Positions 37,205 through 50,472 of a stretch of 64,000 nucleotides of DNA are shown here, in pieces. The notes beneath the pieces were generated by a model. It was not told where the DNA came from. It ran no database searches and worked only from the letters and a program-made list of their open reading frames with translations. The DNA comes from Coriaria nepalensis. Its lineage: Eukaryota > Streptophyta > Magnoliopsida > Cucurbitales > Coriariaceae. The position numbers and the translations under genes were made by a program. The stretch spans positions 34,491,209 to 34,555,208 of the forward strand of contig CP114482.1 of the NCBI GenBank assembly GCA_027186245.1, written 5' to 3'. Within the stretch, counting starts at the first letter, position 1. The number at the start of each line of letters is the position of its first letter.

Positions 37205-40200
37205 TTGTTCAAGTTCTTGCCAAAGCTTTATGTGGGAGAAGTTCTTATAGAAGACATGGCTAGTAGCGATTCCAACATTGTCCATCCAAGTGAGGGAGAG
37301 GCAAGACGAGAGAATGTCAAAGGCGGAGGGAAGCAAAGACGAGACCTATCTCGGGATGTTTTTGCATCATTGGAAGCATGTGTTCTCAATTTAGAGAATA
37401 TTGTGGTTAGGCAAGGCACTATGGTAGAGGATGTGATCAAACAAGTGGGAGACTTGGAAACTGATGATCGAGGAAAAGGTCTTCGAGTAGACTTTCAAGC
37501 AACCTTGAATAGGATTGTTTCCACAATCCAAAAGGAGATGAGGACCTCCAAGCCAATGTGGATGCCTCTTTAGTAGAAGTGCATGAGAGGGTGGAAACAA
37601 TCGAGGGAATGATGCAGACCATCTAGGAAAATGTGTCACTCTACAAGTTGGCAGTGACAAATGGCATTATCACCTCCAACTTCACACTTAAGGTGGATAT
37701 ACCCCGACCCAAGGCTTATGCGAGTGCTAGGAATTGGAAAGAAGTAGAGAACCTCCAAGGGAATATAAAGATCTACTTCAAGAACATGAAGATGGTAGAT
37801 GATGTAGTGAAGCCAGACATTGTTCTTCTTATAGCCGACACTACAACATTATGGTGGCGAAGGTTGCACATTGACATAGAGAAAGGTCTTTACTAGATGA
37901 CCACATGGGATGGATTCAAAGAAGCTTTCAAAGCACAATTCTACCCTAGGAATCTCAAAGGTAAAGCATAAGTTAAACTTCGTCGCCTTACTCATAAAAC
38001 CACTAATTCTGATTATGTGAAAGATTTTTTAAAAATTGTGATGGAGTTTTGAATCTACCTAAAAAAAGAAGTAAAGTTTGCATTCCTATAAGGATTGCAA
38101 TAGTGGGCCAAGAAAGAGTTGCAAAGAAGGGGTGTCCAAAATCTTAAAGCCGCAATAGAGGAGACAAAAACCTTGATCGAGTTCAAGCAAGAAGACAAGG
38201 CCAAGAGTAGTAATAAGAGTGATAAGGGCAAAGGTGTGGGAGCCACCAAGGGAAGATTCAACAACTACCGCAAGGAGGGAACGGGCAAACCCTTTGGAGG
38301 AAAGGGTAATGGCAAGGATGTTGGAGAGACATCTAAAGCCAAAATGTTGAAGTGATTCCTATGTGAGGGCTCGCACATGGTGTGAGAGTGCCCAACTAAA
38401 ACCAAGCTTACTGCACTCACAATGGACGAGGATGGGTAAAAAGAAGAGACAAGAACGAGGTCACTACGACTTCTTAGTGCACTCATGGCTAAGGTAGTCG
38501 AAGGATCCAAGGTGCCAATGTATGTCACTATAGACATTGCAGGGAGAAAACTTAAAGCTCTAGTCAATTTCAGAGCAATTGACAATTTCATTAAGGCTAA
38601 CATTGTGGAGATGCTTAGTCTCAAAATAGCCAAGACGAGTGGCTACATCAAAGCGGTAAACTCAATATCGTTGCCAATCATGGTGGTTAGCCGACGCCAA
38701 AACAAGGTGGGATAATGGTCAGGAAACGTCAAGTTCACAATTATTCCAATGGTTGACTACGACGTAGTACTCAGGATAAATTGGCAAGACTAGTAAAGCC
38801 TTATTTTATACCTTACTCATAATTTCATTATGACTAGGGATTCCAGTTCTCCTTACACGGTCCCGATCTCGAGAGAGATACGGTTAAGGACCAAGGTGTT
38901 TTTTTTTTATGCAACTTTGCAAAGGGTTGAATCGAGAGGAAGAGACCTACCTTACATCTTTGAAGGTAGATGAAGGGAAACCATCCAAGGAGGATGACAT
39001 ACCGAAGGAGCTCAAAGGGGTGCTCAAGAAGTTCCAAGGCATTATGCCACCAGATTTCCCAAATAAGCTTCCACCTGAGAGGAAGGTGGATCATAAGCTT
39101 AAATTGGTGGAAGACGTAAAACCACCAGCTATGGCACCTTATAGCATGATACCACTCAAGTTAGCAGAATTACGGAAGCAACTTAATGAGATGCTTGAAG
39201 TAGGGGCCATCTAAAGTTATATATGGTGCACCTATGTTATTCTAAAAGAAGGAAGACAATCGTTGAGGTTGTTCATCAATTATCAAGCATTCAATAAGCT
39301 TATAGTGAAGAACAAGTATCTGATTCCACTCATAGTGAACTTGTTCGATTAACTTGGAATACTAGTTACTTCTCTAAGCCAGACTTGCGATTGGGGTATT
39401 GGTAAGTCCGAGTAATGGAAAAATATGAGGAGAAAACTACTTGCGTGATGCAGTAAAGTTTGTACAAGTTTCTAGTGATGCCTTTCAAACTCACTAATAC
39501 ACTGGCCACGTTTAGCGCACTAATGAACAAGACACTTACTTTATTTCTTGACAAGTTCGTGGTTGTTTATCTTAATGTCATTGTTGTGTATAGCCACACT
39601 TTGGAAAACCATATCAAACACTTTAGAAAAGTCTTTCATGCCTTGAAGGAGAATAAACTCTATGTTAAGAAGGAGAAATGCTCACATGCACAAGAGGAGA
39701 TGCATTTCCTTAGGAACAAGATCCAAAGAGGTGGATCATGATGGATGAAGCAAAAATCTTAGCCATCTAAGAATGGAAACCTCCGACGAAAGTTACGGAG
39801 TTGCGGTCTTTCCTGAGCCTTACAAACTACTATTGGCGGTTCATCAAAGGATATTACTGCCCTTCTGACGGATATACTCAAGAAGGCAAAGGCATGGGAG
39901 TGGGAGAGAGTGATCGTGGAAGCTCCGATACTAACTCTCCCCGACTATATGAAGCCATATGAGATACACATCGACGTCTCCAACTTTGCCATTTGAGGGG
40001 TGTTGATGTAAAAGGGTCATCTGATTGCATACGAGAGTCAGAAGTTTAATGACACCAAAAGGTGATACACGGTGCAAGAGAAAGAAATGACATAGGCCTT
40101 TCATTACCTCTGAACTAGGCAACATTACTTGTTGGGTTCCACGTTCGTTGTAAAGACAGACAATGTTAACACGAGCTACTTTCAAACCTAAAAGATGTTA

Positions 40201-41280
40201 CTGCCAAAGTAAGCACGGTGGAAAGACTTTCTTGCGGAGTATGACTATGTCTTGGAGCACAAACCAAGTAAGGCCAACCTAGTCGCGGATGCATTGAGCA
40301 GTAAAGCGAAGTTAATGGTCATAAGTTGTTCCGAGTGGCTGACGCTTGATAAGATCAAGGAAGGCATAGAATAAGACCCTATGGCGAAGAACCTTATAGA
40401 GTATGCTAAGGAGGGTAAGACTAGACGGTTTTGGCTTAAGGATAGGTTACTCTACACTAAGGGCAATCAGGTGTTCATCCAAGATGGGGTAACCTTTGAT
40501 GTAAGATCATCAAAGAGTGTTATGACTCAAAATGGGTCAGGACATTCAGGCATATATTGCATTATGGCACTCATTTATGACAGATATTATTAAGGCAGCT
40601 AAGTTGCTAGACATGGTGTAATTCTCCAACAACCTACATCAAAGTCATTTGATGAGGAAGAGTCCATTTGAGCTTGCCATAGGCCATCAACTATTTACTC
40701 TAAAAATATTGGCGTTGGACTATATGGGAAAGAGTCTAATGGTATACAAATTTTCCAAAAAACTTCAAGAAGAGATGGATATAGCTCGAGCCCACTTGAG
40801 GAAGGCATCAATGAAGATGAAGATGTAGGCCGCTCTTAAGTGAAGAGCGATGGAGTTTCAAAAAGAAGACAAAGTCATGCTGAAGCTTTTGCCTCAACAA
40901 TTTAAGTCGTTGAGGAATGTACATAAAGGGTTGATCCAGTGATATGAGGGGCCATCATATAATGAGTTGGTAAGGTCTCCTACAAGCTAGAGTTATCGTT
41001 AAAATTATAGATTCATCTAGTCTTTCATGTGAATCTTTTGAAATTATACCATGAAGACAAAGATGAACCTAGCCGATTAGTGTCTAACTAAGCACCTACG
41101 ACGGTTGTCACTTCTTATGACAAAGAAATGGAAGAAATCCTCGTGAATCAGGTCGTTAGGAAGAGAGGCGTGCCAAGATATAAAGAGTGTTTAATTTGAT
41201 GGAAGGGTCTTCCAAAGAGTGAGGCTTGTTATGGCAGTTTAAGAACTGCATTGAGCGATTCGAGCATAAGTGAACGACGA
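37205..41280 (+). pseudogene. degenerate gag-pol of the old chromovirus
   Basis: The longest open pieces are 37205-37573 (gag N-terminus), 38119-38355 (gag with Lys/Gly-rich linker), 38485-38715 (protease, where the catalytic D-S-G reads F-R-A), 38909-39214 and 39460-39741 (RT, where YLDD reads YLNV) and 40381-40593 (integrase N-terminus). The zinc-knuckle region near 38350-38400 has stops replacing Cys/Trp-type codons. It cannot be functional. Confidence 0.92.
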
Positions 41281-41308
41281 GGGCATCGCTTGAATAGGGG
41301 GGAGAGTA

Positions 41309-41778
41309 TGTCACAGACTGCACTATGGAGAATTCTGAAGGTTACATAGAAGAATCTAGAAACTCCTAGATCTCTCTTGAGTTCTCTAGATTTTTCTACA
41401 TATTTGTGGAATTCCCTAGAATTTTTATATTCTTCTAGTATATTTTATATTCTTCTAGTATATTGTAGAATAGTCGATATTTGTATAGAATACTCTAGAT
41501 ATTATATCGTAGCGGTTAAATCGAATTAATCTAGACCGTCCATTCCAAAATGCGGGTCTATATAAGGAGGACTCCCTCATTTATATGTCATCCAAGAATC
41601 TTAGAATTCTCAAGTACTGTAAAGAGTTCCACATTCTCTCTAACTTTCTATGTATTCTTCTAAGTCTTCAAACAAGCCTTTTTGGTAAAATTCAGGTTAG
41701 ACTGACTTAGTTACTCGGATGAGTGTCAAGTATTGCATGAAGCGTTTAAGTTTGGAGTGAAACTTTACGCACGTGACA
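41309..41778 (+). repeat. 3' LTR of the old chromovirus
   Basis: About 470 bp, TGTCAC...GTGACA, preceded by the polypurine tract aggggggagag (41296-41306). It contains a small internal duplication, ttatattcttctagtatat (near 41425-41465), absent from the 5' LTR. Confidence 0.88.
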
Positions 41779-43469
41779 TTACAGACTTAAGAAGTTAAAT
41801 TTATAATAATAACAATAAATTAATAATAAGGGTGTTGACGTCAGGTAAATCCACCGATGAAAATTAATAGCCTCAAGAATTGTGATATGAAAGATTAATG
41901 CAAAAATACGAGCATATAAGAAATTTGAAATGTATTTCACTCTATAAAAATTAAAAAAATGAATGAAATAAATGCGCTGTCGAATTGCTAAAAAAATTAA
42001 TCTAACTTCTATCAAAATAGGAGAAATGGTCGATGCTAATTTAGGTTATATTCTTTTCGATGTATTTACTGACGAGTGAATTTAACTAACTGCTATACTA
42101 ATCTAATAAAAATTAATAAGTACGGAATTCAAGATTTAAGAGATGAATAAAAAACACCGGCTAAAGTAAATGAACTGAAATGATAAATCTATGATTAAAT
42201 TTAAGACTACACTAAGACAAGATTTAAAATTAAATCTAAACTAAGGCAAGAAATCAAATCTAAATTATTTCTAATACTATGACATAAATAAACAAGAAGG
42301 AATTAGAAAACTTTAAAGATTTAAATAAATAAATAAATAAGAAAAAAATATCTTATTTGCGGATGAAAAATCAAAACTTTCACTTAGATGAGAACTCAGT
42401 AGCATTTAAATAAAGGATAAGCTAGACATTGATTTCTGAAAAAAAAAATTAAAAATAAAAAGATAAATGTTGGGAGAACTGAGAGAATTAAATTGTTGTA
42501 TATAATTAATTGATGATTGATCGAGTACTGATTTTTTTCCCAACTTAAGCCTTCTATTTATAGGCAATTAGAATGGTAAAATGGTCACCAAATTTCAGCC
42601 AATTCTTGGCTTCCATGCTAATAATGGCCAAACATCCGGGGGTCATGTTCTTCCCTTTTTGGAGGGAAATTTGACCTTCAACGATTAGATTTTCGACCAT
42701 ATGTGATCCATACTTTGTGTGGATTCATACCGACTTTTTAAATTTTCATCCAACTTCCTCTAATTTTCGGCCAACTAGCCTCAATTTTCAGCCAATCAAT
42801 TTCTTTAGCTGAAAATATAGTTTAAAATATATTTTTGGCTACTTTTTAGAGAAACGTTTGACCCTACTTTGGACCTTTACATACTTGGCCTATTGTTTCC
42901 TCTCGTTGGCCAAAAATTCATTTGCTTCTGGCCATTTTCAGATAACTTTAATGAACTAAAGGACAAAATCAAATCCCTCATTAAATTGGATATTAATTTA
43001 TCTTTTCTCTAGACAATTAAGATCAAACCTTGATTGATTCTTATATAAGTAGTCCACGACCAATTTTTCCCCCTCATTGATCCATGTGAAGTTTTATAAT
43101 TTTTTTAATGAGAAATTCACTTTGGCCGAATTTACTATGAACCAAATCTACCAAATTGGCCAAAATTTACCTTAACCAATCATCTACCATCGCGTGTCTG
43201 TAAAATTTTGATATCAATAAAGGATTCACTCACCTTAATCCCTATGAAGCTCAGATTTTTCAGATTAGTCCTTATCTAGTCTCTGCCCAATTTTTTTGTC
43301 ATTGTGTAGTCCAAATTAGACTTTTTAAGTCCCTCTTATTATTTTTTAGATAATCGGTGCTGATATGGTAAAATTGTAAAATATTAGTACTAATTATATT
43401 AAGACATATGTAAATCTGACTTTTTAATTCTGTCACATTAGCAATAAAAACTTAAATATATACAATCTG

Positions 43470-43800
43470 CCCAATTTAATTATTTTTTTTATAATTTTAT
43501 CCCAACAATTTATATATTTATTATTTTCTCCCCTAAATATTTTTTTTTTCATTTTTCACAAAAACTCAAATTTAAGTTCAAACCTCCGTTAATAGAGGTC
43601 CAAGGTCCAACTTGACCTTTATTGATGGAAGATTGTGGTGAAAAAAGAGAAAAATAAAATATAAATAAACGGAGATCTAGTTTGAGCTCTATTGATGGAG
43701 ATCTGGAGCTCGAGTTTGGGTGAAATTAAAAGGAAAAGTAAAATAAAGTAGAGGTAAAAATAGGAATTATAAAAATATTTGGGAAAAAATTATACAAGAA
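43470..43800. mobile_element. foldback MITE remnant
   Basis: The left arm (attttatcccaac ... ttctcccctaaatattt ... aaaactcaaatttaagttc) is an imperfect reverse complement of the right arm (gctcgagtttgggtgaaatt ... aaatatttgggaaaaaatt). The centre has the words attgatgga and gatctggagctc, shared with the MITE at 56458-56974, suggesting one family. Confidence 0.55.
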
Positions 43801-44866
43801 CTAAGAATTGAATTAACCCTAACAATAATAAACAATAAGAAGTAGAGGTAATATGATATTTACATCTTATTGAGAAAATACACTGTTCATTAAATTCATA
43901 ATGTCAGACAATATTCTCAACACATTCTTTTCTGTATAGCATTGTTTTGAGTATATTTATTGATTTTTTTTATAGGTGATTTAGAGTACAAGTGGCGATT
44001 AATTCATAATGTATGAACCTAATTTTGATATCATGTAAAAATTTAAAATTTCAACTTAAAATTAATTGACTTTAAGAGTGGATGGCCTATTTTTCTTATA
44101 TACTGAATTATCAAAAATTATATTCCTGAAATGTGACAATATATATTCTCCACATATTCTACCTACGCACAACAAATCGGAACCATAACATTGAATGGGA
44201 AAGTGAATTGATAAACTCATGTGTGTATTATATGTATGATATTATTGATTTCACATTTTTATTGCATACCTTAGAAAGAAAAATAGTTGGTCCTCGAAGT
44301 TAGAACATGAGTAAAAATGAAGATCAATCCACTCTTTAGGATGTGATCCGAATTTGGCGAGATAGTAAAAGTGTTTCCCGCAGGGGCTTGTTGCATTTTT
44401 ATGATACATCAAAGTTAAAGGAATCTTGTCACACACCTGAAATGTTTTGTGTCAATCAGTCCAAATCTTTATATATATATATATATATATATAATGATAT
44501 TGAAACAATAAAAAATGGTTGGCTCAGACGACGAGTAATATAAAATGAGAATTTACAACGTAACAATTTTTTTTTTTTTTTTTTTTTTGGAGAAAAGAGT
44601 TCGATGATGGAAGAGAAGATCGGTAAAGGGTGTAATGATGCTTGTGGCGACACTAGAGATGTCGGGTGTCACGTTATAAATATGGGCTAAGGGAAGAGGC
44701 AAGAACATGGCGTGTCAACTTTGACTGGTCAAATACTATTTCCACTCCTCATTTTAATTATTCGCACTAATTATGAAGAAAGATATATATTAGAGTTTTA
44801 ATTAATATATATCAAAACCTTCATGAAGCAATATATATATGTTGAAGGTAGAATGATCGGTATTGT

Positions 44867-44869
<3 letters not shown>

Positions 44870-44900
<31 letters not shown>
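44870..44900. repeat. (AT)n microsatellite
   Basis: About 31 bp of pure at. Confidence 0.95.
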
Positions 44901-44902
<2 letters not shown>

Positions 44903-45869
44903 ACATGATTTTATATGTTTGACAGTTAGTTTATAGATCTACATCGGTTATGTAAGAAAATTGATATCGATTTTTAAAATATTAGAGCTTTCATTCATGA
45001 AACTAATCTTCTAAACGAATTATTCGGTAATTTTAATATCGTAATAATTGGTTTTAACTTCAATGTATGTCGTCATGGTTTATTTGGTTCAATAGGCTTG
45101 ATTATGAAATTGGATGTAATTATATTGTAATTTAATTTAGTGAGATTAAGAGTTAAAATCAATAATTTGAGATGTATTTAAGCGGTTTGGACTAAGTTCG
45201 AACCGTTAGAAAATAAATTCAATTATGTTATCAATCAATCATTATGAATTTTAACACTCACTTTCGTAACAAATTCTTAAAAATTTATAATGATATAAGC
45301 TTTTTACGTATAAATAGATGATAAATTAAACTACATAGAAGCATATAATATGCATAAATTATAAATTATGGAGCAACAAACCCGACAAATACGTTCTAAT
45401 ATCATATTAAGTTAACTATTATCTTAAAATTTTGAATTACTAAAAAAATAATTCAATTATATTATCATTAAAAATCTTAGCATAATTAATGAGTAAACGT
45501 TAAGCATTTTAGATAAGTATATGTAGTTGCTAATAAATTAAATGGGCTAACTAATTCACATGATCAGCAAGTGGATTTTGTATATAGTGTGAGTTTGGAA
45601 TTAAACTTACAAACAAAACTATGATTCTTAAGAGATGTGTGCAGTTTTTAACCATTCAATTGGATCTTAAGAACTTATGACACAATTCATTTTTCTTTTT
45701 TCTTTTTTTTCAACTTGGAAATTACTTGATTCAACTTGACGACAGTACACAGTGTCTCTCTAATTTCATGAATCTTTCTCACATATAACAAAAAAAGACA
45801 AGTTGTGTCTTGTAATATAATAAGATTATGTTGATTTTCTAATAATTTAGACTTTTTGTTTTTTCATTG

Positions 45870-45874
45870 TTATA

Positions 45875-45912
<38 letters not shown>
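45870..45912. repeat. (AT)n followed by poly-T
   Basis: About 26 bp of alternating ta running into 16 thymines. Confidence 0.95.
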
Positions 45913-46239
45913 CCATTTTATGATTCCTTCAATATTAATTAGAGAAACAAATCTAGGGAATCGAAGAGATTGAAAAAATAATAAAATTATCAGAAATACT
46001 TGTACTTGACTGCTACTCTAATAAATAAATTAGATATTAAACATTAAAAAATAAAATAAAAAATAAAAAATAACCCCATCAAAATTACGTTCCCATTGAA
46101 ATGTAGGGCTCAAAAGTCTAAACTAACCATGTTAGCCGTAAAATACATCAAAATTATATTCACAGCACATCACTAGATGATCAAACCCTACTTTGGAAAA
46201 TACACAAACAAAAACAAAAAGCATCTCTCTTTCACACTC

Positions 46240-46664
46240 TATTTAAGTAGAGGGTTAGCCCACTGCTTTCTCCCACGCAATTGTTTTTCCCAGTCTTCAA
46301 AAACCCACCACAGCTCTTCTGTGTGTTCAAAACCACTCTTTCTGTCCTCTCTCTCTCTCTCTCTCTCTCTCTATCATCTTCAATATATATCACCATATCC
46401 ATATCTCCAAACCCTGTCTTTATCTCTGAAATAAGAACCCTTTCTCTTTTATAAATGTGCATTATATCCTGAGAGAATATATAGCACTACTACTGTTCAT
46501 CTTTCGTTAATATCATATCATATCATCAGTTCTGTTCTCTGACAAGCTTTGCCTGCAGCCAGTTATAGTTCCTTTGTTTCTTAACAGTAACAGTTTCTTT
46601 TGCTCCTCCCTCTTTTCACTTCAAAAAGAAAATATATTATTATACATAAAAGATCATCATCATC
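46240..46664 (+). promoter_or_regulatory. putative TATA element and 5' UTR of the PRE gene
   Basis: ctatttaag at 46239-46247 is a plausible TATA box. The inferred leader contains a (CT)n tract at 46346-46372, common in plant 5' UTRs. The 85-codon ORF over this leader is best read as non-coding. Confidence 0.4.
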
Positions 46665-47786
46665 ATGTCAAGCAGAAGATCAAGGTCAAGACAATCATCA
46701 AGTACTTCAAGAATCAGTGATGATCAGATCCATGATCTTGTCTCCAGGTTGCAACAGCTCCTCCCTGAACTTCGCCACACTCAATCTGACAAGGTACTTT
46801 AATATATATCTATCTATATTATATATAGTAATTTATTATAAGTTTTCTATCTTGTCATTACTCACTCTTAATCCATAGAACTTAGTACACTCAGATTCAT
46901 CAGTAGTTCTCATGTTATTAAAATTTGGTCTCAGTCTTACGAGGGCTAGTTTCTGTCCAATTTCGTATTTCTTGATTCTGCCTCGTAGTAATTCAAAACC
47001 AAATTGGTAACGAATAAAATTATTATCTTTTTTTATATACTTAGATTCTCAATATTTTTATTCTAAATAGAAATAAGACAAAACATTTTCTTCTTACACG
47101 CATACTTTTATAAGTGATTTAGTGGTAAACTAGTTTCAATTATACATAAGCTTTTATGTTACGAGATTACACTAGAAATTAAGATCTTAATTAATCCTAA
47201 TTAGTTAATTAATCGTGTGATCTAGGGAAGCGGGGTGAGATTATTGGCCCTAAATTTCTCATAGTCAAATTCGTTATAGTAAAAGAGTATATTTTAATTT
47301 AAAAGTTACTAAAAGTTGCAACAAATTTAAAGGCTCAATGAAATTAGCCACTATTACTTCACAGTTTTAGTACCCATCTTCTTCATAAGATACAATGTAT
47401 TGCATCTATAAAAAAAAAATTTTTAAAAATATATATTTAAAAAGGTGATAGGGTTTCGTTTTCTTATTTAAAAGAGAATCGTCCTAGAATGACTCGAATC
47501 TGATGAGAGTTATTCTAATTTTCTTGGAATGAATCAAACCCTAGACCAATTAGACACTAGATGGAAGCCCTATCACTAGATTAGTAGTAGATGGATTGTG
47601 ATGAACTAATTTAAGTAAATTATTGATTATATGCAGGTGTCAGCTTCAAAAGTGTTGCAAGACACGTGCAACTACTTAAGAAGCCTGCATAGAGAGGTTG
47701 ACGATCTAAGCGAGAGACTTTCTGAGTTGCTGGCAAATTCTGACTCTGCTCAAGCTGCGATAATAAGGAATTTGCTTACGCAGTAG
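46665..47786 (+). CDS. PRE: PRE-family atypical bHLH protein
   Basis: Two exons (46665-46793, 47637-47786) separated by an 843-bp intron give 92 aa, the standard length. The N-terminus [21 protein letters not shown] lacks the DNA-contacting basic motif. Helix 1 is [17 protein letters not shown], then a loop at SDK|VSAS. Helix 2 is [20 protein letters not shown] followed by [10 protein letters not shown], and the canonical end is [10 protein letters not shown]. Family members (PRE1-6/BANQUO/KIDARI, rice ILI1) sequester inhibitory bHLH partners such as IBH1 and PAR1 and promote elongation growth under BR, GA and light control. It is much closer to the family consensus than the gene at 13.1-14.4 kb. 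Confidence 0.95.
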
Positions 47787-49711
47787 ATCCCAGGCTGATT
47801 TTTCCATTAAAAAGAATGTTATTCCAATATCATATAGCTAGGGACGACGACGTTTTTCATGTTTTGATTAGTATTTTTCTACGGTTTTATTAGTATTAAT
47901 ACAACTACTACTCTTACTTTGACTACTACTTATAGCTAGTTTATTGTAGTACGTACGTTGTTGAAGCTTAATGCTTGGAGAAGTGTCTTAAGTTATTTAT
48001 TTATTTAATAAAAACTCATGTTTCTCTTTTTTTTTTCCTTCCAAATGAAAAGAGATTTCATTTATATTAGATAAAAACATAAATAGGTAAAAAGAAAAAG
48101 AAATTAAAAATAATATTTATTAAGATTATATCTTTTAAATCTTAAAATTTATTTAAAATAATTATAATAAATATTTTAAACTCGAAAATTAATAACCTTC
48201 TAAAAATTCCATCTACTCTATATATCATCTTTTTATAAACAAAATTTAAAAATTTCAATACAAATATTTGAATTAATAAAAACATATATTTCGTAAACAT
48301 TCAAACCCTAAGTTAGAGCTTTTAGAGAATTAGGATAAATAAACGGATAGAATGTAATTAAGAGATTCAACTTCTCTCTATTTTATTTTTATTTTAAATG
48401 CATTCGAAAGCAATCTCAACTCCCATATATATATATATATATATGAGAGTTCCACTAAGCATGTGCTTGTGAATCAACGATTGAGATCTTCTAAAATACA
48501 TTTGAGAGAAAAATAAAATGAAAAAAAAGTTTAATCCATAGTTAAGGGTATGTGAGAGGTTATATTCCCCTTACAATTGGGGGGTACTTATAGTATATAT
48601 TATGTTAAGTCATCTTCATGCCTTTCCATTTATTGCACTATGGCTGTTGCATCGTGAACATATTAGATCTTAGGGTTCTTCCGTTACCTTATATATCAAG
48701 TTATATAGTGAAATTTCTCAACTAAAAACCTAAAATAAATAAATAAAAAATTTAAACCTGACATATTTGGTATGTTCTCATTGTTAGTATATTCCAAAAC
48801 GAGTATTAATACATTGGAAGTACTGACCAAACGGTAATTAACCATTAACCATGTTCATGTCACGTGCCAAGTCCAAATGCATCAAAAGCGCCTCATGCTC
48901 ACTTCACGTGTGCACGAATGAGATTCCTATTTAGATCCTCGGTTTCATAACTTTCTGAGTTCTTAATTTGAACATATTCATTTTCATTTCCTTTTAATTA
49001 GCCAAATTTTTCCAACATTCTTGGCATATCCAGACCATGCGTTGAAAATGCTATATATTTAGCAATCTCGATTATTTCCCTTTTTTTTTAAGTTAAAAAG
49101 GCTCCAATCAATGCTCAATTTTAGGATCATGGACCATCTTTTTTTTCTTTTTTTTTTTTTTTTTTTTTTTTTTAATGTTACTCTACACTTGAATTTCAAA
49201 TTCGAAATTTTTAATAATGAGCACAACATAACATATGATTCTCGTGGTCGATTGAATTTTTATGGATCATTATTACATCTTGAATAAGATGAATGTGTCA
49301 TTATACTCAACATTTAGGCCCTCTAAATACGGAAGATCCATGTAACACTTGCTTGATGCAGCTTGATTTCACTTTGGTAAGTGGTTGAAATCGTAACTAG
49401 GGTAAATTTAGAATCTATATAAGATATTCTTGGACGCCTTAAACTAACGTGAGATAGTAGGAGATTTTTAAAAATCAAATTTAGTTCAAAGTTAGACAAT
49501 TTCCTCAACTCAATGAAGTTGCCAACTTCTTTTACTTTGTTGAGTTGAAACAGTCGGCCATTTTATTGAATTGGAAAAGATTGTCAACTAAATCATTATA
49601 TCTACATTTGGTCTTTTTAATCTCTCTACTATTTTTCTAAACTATAAGTTTTAGTTAATATAATCTAACCAAACTAAAGTTAATCTCAAAATTCCGATTA
49701 TTATTTTTTTT
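47787..49711. other. PRE 3' UTR and AT-rich intergenic region
   Basis: No gene recognised. A 35-bp T-rich tract lies at 49139-49173 and a short (AT)n at 48426-48444. Confidence 0.5.
49139..49173. repeat. poly-T tract
   Basis: About 34 thymines with one interrupting c. Confidence 0.95.
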
Positions 49712-50472
49712 AAGGGTGAACAACGGTCGGATCCGATTCGATAGCATTGGATGGCGGTCAGATCGGATTAGGCAGTTTTTGGATGGAAGTCGGATCAGAT
49801 TCATTGTCATCGGATTGAGATTGAATCAAATCATATGACCATTTTTTTAATGATATTTGAATTTTTAAAATGAAATTTAGTTTGTGTTTTATAGGTAGTT
49901 TTTAATGTAAAGAGATTACTTGTAGGGAAATATTAATATGCTTAATTGAAGATTGTATTTTTTTAAAATAAAAAATATATTTTAATAAATAATTAATGGA
50001 AAAATCAACTATTATTGAAGAAAGAATTAATTAAATTTTAATTTAAGCAAATAATATATAGAAATATCTTAAAAAGATAAATGTAATAAATATAACTGAT
50101 GAAATAAATGGTAAGCTAAAAAATTCTTGTTTTTTTTTTGTATTTAATAAAGTAATCATCTCATGTATTTAGGAAATAAATAATGAAAAATTATATATGA
50201 AAAATATATTAAAAGGAAATAAATTTTAAAGGAAAAAAATTTGCATTCATTACTTTACTAAATAAGAAAAGAACATAATCCAAATTAAAAAATCAAATAA
50301 TAAAAAAAGAAAAGAAAAAAAAATTCGATCAGATACATCATCTAACCGAATCAGTATCGATATTTATCAATATCAGTATGGATTCATCGTATCAATATTT
50401 ATCTTCGAATCGGATCAGATCCAATCGATCCAGTTCGGATCAGTCAGATCATATCATATTTGCTCACCCCTC
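49712..50472. mobile_element. hAT-like non-autonomous element with cggat-type subterminal repeats
   Basis: The ends aagggtgaacaa (49712) and its near reverse complement tgctcacccct (50461-50471) form short terminal repeats. Inside each end, many copies of gatcggat/atccgat/gatcagat words occur in both orientations, the typical subterminal pattern. The middle is AT-rich with no ORF. A target-site duplication could not be fixed. Confidence 0.6.

Larger units (their letters stand above)
36718..41778 (+). mobile_element. old, degenerate chromovirus related to the 17-23 kb element
   Basis: Diverged LTRs lie at 36718-37170 and 41309-41778, sharing TGTCAC-like starts, ctatataaggagga and GTGACA ends with the intact family, but differing from each other at many sites. 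Order inside: decayed PBS (gtatcaaagttaagg, 37171), gag (37205-38440), protease (about 38500-38800), RT (38910-39760), RNase H (39780-40320), integrase zinc-finger region (40380-40590), then the integrase C-terminal part and chromodomain (40600-41280). Gag reads FLPKLYVGE, as in the intact copy. Dozens of stops and frameshifts are present. The stretch matching about 170 residues of the integrase core is missing at about 40590-40615. No target-site duplication could be recognised. Confidence 0.93.
41779..46239. other. AT-rich intergenic region
   Basis: No supported gene. It contains a foldback remnant (43470-43800), (AT)n tracts at 44471-44492, 44870-44900 and 45870-45896, and poly-T at 44570-44588 and 45897-45912. 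An LTR-like segment with inverted ctatttataggcaatt near 42548 could be a fragment of another retroelement. Confidence 0.5.

Noticed and set aside
46177..46434. 85-codon plus-strand ORF upstream of the PRE gene
   Set aside because: It spans the promoter and a (CT)n leader. The Ser/Leu runs come from the microsatellite.
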